Assembly (NCBI GenBank): GCA_046349635.1
Contig: JAXMBX010000092.1
Coordinates: 1 to 7,592, forward strand
From: JAXMBX01 sp046349635
GTDB taxonomy: Bacteria; Planctomycetota; Planctomycetia; Planctomycetales; Planctomycetaceae
Length of the DNA stretch: 7,592 nt
Direction of reading: 5' to 3'
This document shows, piece after piece, positions 5,509 through 7,592 of the stretch (its first letter is position 1; the number at the start of each line of letters is the position of its first letter). The position numbers were made by a program, and so were the translations under genes. Under the pieces are notes generated by a model that saw only the letters and a list, made by a program, of their open reading frames with translations, searched no databases and was not told the DNA's origin.

Positions 5509-6876
5509 ATGCTCTTCACTTGGCTCTCCAAACGGCCCGCGCGGCATATACGCCCCGCCGTTTCCTCCATTGCCCGGTTCGAATCTCTCGAATCCCGTGA
5601 ACTCCTGACGATCAGCCCCGATGAGCAGCTTTTTGTTTACCTGCTCAATCGGGCCCGGCACGATCCCGTCGCTTATCAGCAGGAACAAAACCTCAACATC
5701 GATCTGTCGAACGTCCCCGCCGCTCAACCCCTGGCGGTCAATGACGATCTCTTCGACTCCGCGGAATTCCACTCCAACGAGATGGCGACCCACAATTACT
5801 TTGGCCATCAGAGCCAGGTCACAGGAGACTGGCCCAATAAGATGGTCCGCGATCAGGGGTACGACCTCCCCGCCGCCTGGACGAGTAATGCCAATTACGT
5901 CGAATCCCTCGCCGCGGGAACCGTTATTGATACCCCCATCGAGGCCATGAACCTGCTGATCGTCGATCAAGGGGTACCCAGCCTCGGACACCGCATCCAC
6001 CTCCTGAGCATCGGGGCTTCCCACGCGGATGACCACGAGATCGGTGTCGGCCACTCCTATAACGCGGGCTCCACTTATTCCAACTACTGGGCGATTCACA
6101 TCACCCACCAGGAAAGCCCCGGCCTGTTCCTCACCGGCGTCGTCTTTACAGACACCAACCACAACGGTCGCTATGACCTGAACGAAGGGCTCAGTGGCGT
6201 CACGGTTTCCACGGGGGCTTTGAACACCACCACGAACGCCGCCGGGGGCTGGTCGATCAACGTCGGTACGGCAGGAACATACACTGTCACCGCCAGTGGG
6301 GGGGCATTGACCGTGGCGAGTTCTGCCCAACTGACTCTGACAGACAAGAACCGCGAAATCGACTTCATCAACGGCCTCACCGACGGCATCATCGACTTCG
6401 CGTCCGTCCCCGCCGGTCCACCACAGGCTCCGGTACTGACCCTTACCGCGGCCACGTTCACCGCCGCGAAAGGAAAACCCGTTGTCCTTGGCGGAGGAGC
6501 CATCATTACTGATCCGGACTCACCCAACTACAACGGTGGCAACCTCAGCATCCAGATCGCCGCCGGCGCCGCCTCGGGCGATCAACTCACCATTCAAAAG
6601 CAAGGAAAGAGAGCCGGCCAGATCAACCTCCTCGGGAACGAGGTCCGCTCCGGGAAGACAACCATCGGCACCTTCAGCGGCGGTGCGAGCGGAACAGCCC
6701 TCACTATTTCCTTCAACAGTCACGCCACCTTGCAGGACGTCCAGAATGTCCTCCGCAACGTGGCGTTCCATACGTTGAAGCGCGGGGCCACGACGGGCAC
6801 ACGCACAATATCATTCACCCTGACGGACGACACCAGCCTGCGGAGCAATTCTCCCACCCGTACCGTCAACGTCTGA
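5509..6876 (+). CDS. Secreted CAP-domain (SCP/PR1-like) protein with SdrD-B-like and cadherin-like domains
   Basis: The product has 455 residues from ATG 5509, which follows AAGAGG by 7 nt; a TTG at 5464 would add 15 residues but has no better site. Residues 24-33 carry FESLESRELL, the N-terminal motif of planctomycete extracellular proteins; there is no classical hydrophobic signal peptide. Residues about 37-200 form a CAP domain: LLNRARHDPVAY, EFHSNEMATHNYFGH (H88), NYVESLAAG (E132), LGHRIHLL (H161) and IGVGHSY; H88, E132 and H161 are the likely conserved cavity residues. Residues about 205-290 resemble an SdrD-B/Cna-B fold starting GLFLTGVVFTDTNHNGRYD. Residues about 308-455 resemble one cadherin-like adhesin repeat (ITDPDSPNYNGGNLSIQ, then RTISFTLTDD). 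Bacterial CAP proteins are secreted, with varied and mostly unknown activity. The gene stands alone on the plus strand and converges on the cytochrome gene. Confidence 0.92.
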   Translation: MLFTWLSKRPARHIRPAVSSIARFESLESRELLTISPDEQLFVYLLNRARHDPVAYQQEQNLNIDLSNVPAAQPLAVNDDLFDSAEFHSNEMATHNYFGHQSQVTGDWPNKMVRDQGYDLPAAWTSNANYVESLAAGTVIDTPIEAMNLLIVDQGVPSLGHRIHLLSIGASHADDHEIGVGHSYNAGSTYSNYWAIHITHQESPGLFLTGVVFTDTNHNGRYDLNEGLSGVTVSTGALNTTTNAAGGWSINVGTAGTYTVTASGGALTVASSAQLTLTDKNREIDFINGLTDGIIDFASVPAGPPQAPVLTLTAATFTAAKGKPVVLGGGAIITDPDSPNYNGGNLSIQIAAGAASGDQLTIQKQGKRAGQINLLGNEVRSGKTTIGTFSGGASGTALTISFNSHATLQDVQNVLRNVAFHTLKRGATTGTRTISFTLTDDTSLRSNSPTRTVNV

Positions 6877-6905
6877 CCCTGGCGTAAGCCGCCTGCACTC
6901 TGGCG

Positions 6906-6931
6906 CGACTCTACCGGTCCGACTCTACCGG
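6906..6931. repeat. Tandem duplication of a 12-bp unit at the end of the cytochrome gene
   Basis: CGACTCTACCGG occurs at 6906-6917 and again at 6920-6931, a 14-bp period. The second copy includes the stop codon of the minus-strand cytochrome gene (6925-6927). The first copy lies in the 48-bp gap between the two convergent stop codons. The duplicated ACCGG also makes a weak 5-bp inverted repeat (CCGGT 6914-6918, ACCGG 6927-6931). No T-tract marks a terminator here. Confidence 0.7.
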
Positions 6932-7452
6932 CGCACTTTCTCATCAGGTCGTGCCGCCGTATCCCGTTCCTCGGTTACCGGGATCGGCTGAATCTTCTGC
7001 AGCGGCCCATCCTGGTCCGCAATCTTCAGGACATCCCGCGAATACTCGTGACACGCGATGCACGTTGTCAGAATGTGCATGTACGTATAAGACGCCCCAT
7101 CCAGATTCTTGCTCTCCGCCAACTTCACCAACTTGTTGGACTGCCGGCGCAAGTCTCCGCGGTAATGGCTGTAAACCTGGTCTCCCCGTGACGCCCAGCG
7201 GGTCGCGTCGCAGATTCGTGCCAGTTCCTCGGCCCCCTTCTTGATCTCATCGTAATCCTGTGTCACCAACCCCGATGTAATCATCTGGCTGCTCGCCAGT
7301 TTCGCCAGCATCAGCGCGGCGAGCTGCTCTTCTTTCTGTTCCCCGGGAGTTTTCTCCGGCTCCCCCTTGGGTTGCGCGGCCGACATCCAGATCCCCGCCA
7401 CCAGAACCAGCCCCAGACCCAATGCCAATCGACGACCGTAAAGCTTAATCAT
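6925..7452 (-). CDS. Exported mono-haem cytochrome, class II (c556/c'-like)
   Basis: From ATG 7452 the protein has 175 residues. Residues 1-26 are a signal peptide (KLYGRR, a Leu/Gly/Val-rich core, cleavage likely after MSAA). The mature part is largely helical, with a single CIACH site (C131, C134, H135) near the C-terminal end of the last helix, as in four-helix class II cytochromes c. M57 in KLASSQMITSGLV sits in the first helix where c556 proteins have an axial Met; this ligand is inferred. The tail after about residue 150 is polar and probably flexible. AAGGAG lies 6 nt before ATG 7452, so the longer frame from 7530 is rejected. An electron-transfer role outside the cytoplasmic membrane follows from the family; the partner is unknown. 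The gene points towards, and nearly meets, the CAP gene. Confidence 0.88.
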   Translation of the reverse strand: MIKLYGRRLALGLGLVLVAGIWMSAAQPKGEPEKTPGEQKEEQLAALMLAKLASSQMITSGLVTQDYDEIKKGAEELARICDATRWASRGDQVYSHYRGDLRRQSNKLVKLAESKNLDGASYTYMHILTTCIACHEYSRDVLKIADQDGPLQKIQPIPVTEERDTAARPDEKVRR

Positions 7453-7458
7453 GCCCCT

Positions 7459-7464
7459 CTCCTT
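7459..7464 (-). promoter_or_regulatory. Ribosome binding site fixing the cytochrome start
   Basis: AAGGAG on the minus strand lies 6 nt before ATG 7452. It selects this start, directly ahead of the signal peptide, over an in-frame codon at 7530 that would bury the signal peptide. Confidence 0.8.
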
Positions 7465-7503
7465 ATAATGAATTCTGCCCGAATCATTTGCCCTGTGCGC
7501 GTA

Positions 7504-7528
7504 GCGCGAATGCCACTTGCATTCTCGC
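7504..7528. repeat. Inverted repeat at the predicted transcript start of the cytochrome gene
   Basis: GAATGC (7508-7513) and GCATTC (7519-7524) are perfect arms around a 5-nt gap. GCG/CGC (7504-7506, 7526-7528) extends the pairing after one mismatch, giving 9 of 10 pairs. It lies just downstream of the candidate -10 box and about 52-76 bp before the start codon. It may be an operator or a 5' mRNA stem-loop. Confidence 0.5.
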
Positions 7529-7532
7529 ACCC

Positions 7533-7561
7533 GTTTTACAGCATCTCAGCGCAACCGACAA
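7533..7561 (-). promoter_or_regulatory. Candidate sigma70-type promoter for the cytochrome gene
   Basis: On the minus strand TTGTCG (7556-7561) and TAAAAC (7533-7538) are separated by exactly 17 bp, each matching 4 of 6 consensus positions. Transcription would start near 7526, giving a leader of about 74 nt. The spacing is ideal, but the boxes are only moderate matches. Confidence 0.3.
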
Positions 7562-7592
7562 TCTCTGTTTGCTCCAGCTTCTGGTTATCCTG

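Noticed and set aside
5359..6330. 323-codon minus-strand frame opposite the CAP gene
   Set aside because: It is antisense to the CAP and SdrD-B-like domains, with a Gly/Val/Arg-rich composition typical of a shadow frame.
6877..6924. Bidirectional terminator between the convergent CAP and cytochrome genes
   Set aside because: Only 4-5-bp pairings are present and there is no T-tract on either strand.

Overview
The window looks like chromosomal DNA from a planctomycete (Planctomycetota). This rests on two family signatures read from the translations. One is a large secreted protein with the planctomycete-type layout of an N-terminal cytochrome-like CxxCH domain, then a DUF1549-type domain with a second CxxCH, then the start of a DUF1553-type domain. 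The other is a secreted protein whose N-terminus carries the FESLESRELL motif typical of planctomycete extracellular proteins. The DNA is GC-rich in the genes and visibly more AT-rich between about 4880 and 5280.

Layout. Positions 1-2445 (minus) hold the 5' part of the PSCyt1/DUF1549/DUF1553 gene, which runs off the left edge. Positions 2553-4004 (minus) encode a complete HtrA/DegP-type serine protease with two PDZ domains. Positions 4322-4774 (minus) encode a TraR/DksA-family C4 zinc-finger protein, closed by a strong rho-independent terminator at about 4221-4260. Positions 4775-5508 are a long intergenic region with several small palindromes, a pair of 20-bp-spaced direct repeats and one doubtful 71-codon ORF. 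Positions 5509-6876 (plus) encode a secreted protein with CAP (SCP/PR1-like), SdrD-B-like and cadherin-like repeat domains. Positions 6925-7452 (minus) encode a small exported mono-haem protein resembling class II cytochromes c. It converges on the CAP gene with only 48 bp between the stop codons.

How the genes relate. The three left-hand minus-strand genes lie in the order DksA-like, HtrA, PSCyt1. The terminator after the DksA-like gene and a candidate promoter before the PSCyt1 gene argue for separate transcription units rather than one operon. Four of the five clear products are predicted to work outside the cytoplasmic membrane (two c-type haem proteins, an envelope protease and a CAP surface/secreted protein); the DksA-like protein is a cytoplasmic transcription factor. 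I see no mobile element, CRISPR array, tRNA or rRNA. No clearly new multi-gene system is evident. The most unusual material is regulatory: alternative hairpins in the PSCyt1 leader, an inverted repeat at the predicted start of the cytochrome transcript, and paired repeats upstream of the CAP gene.
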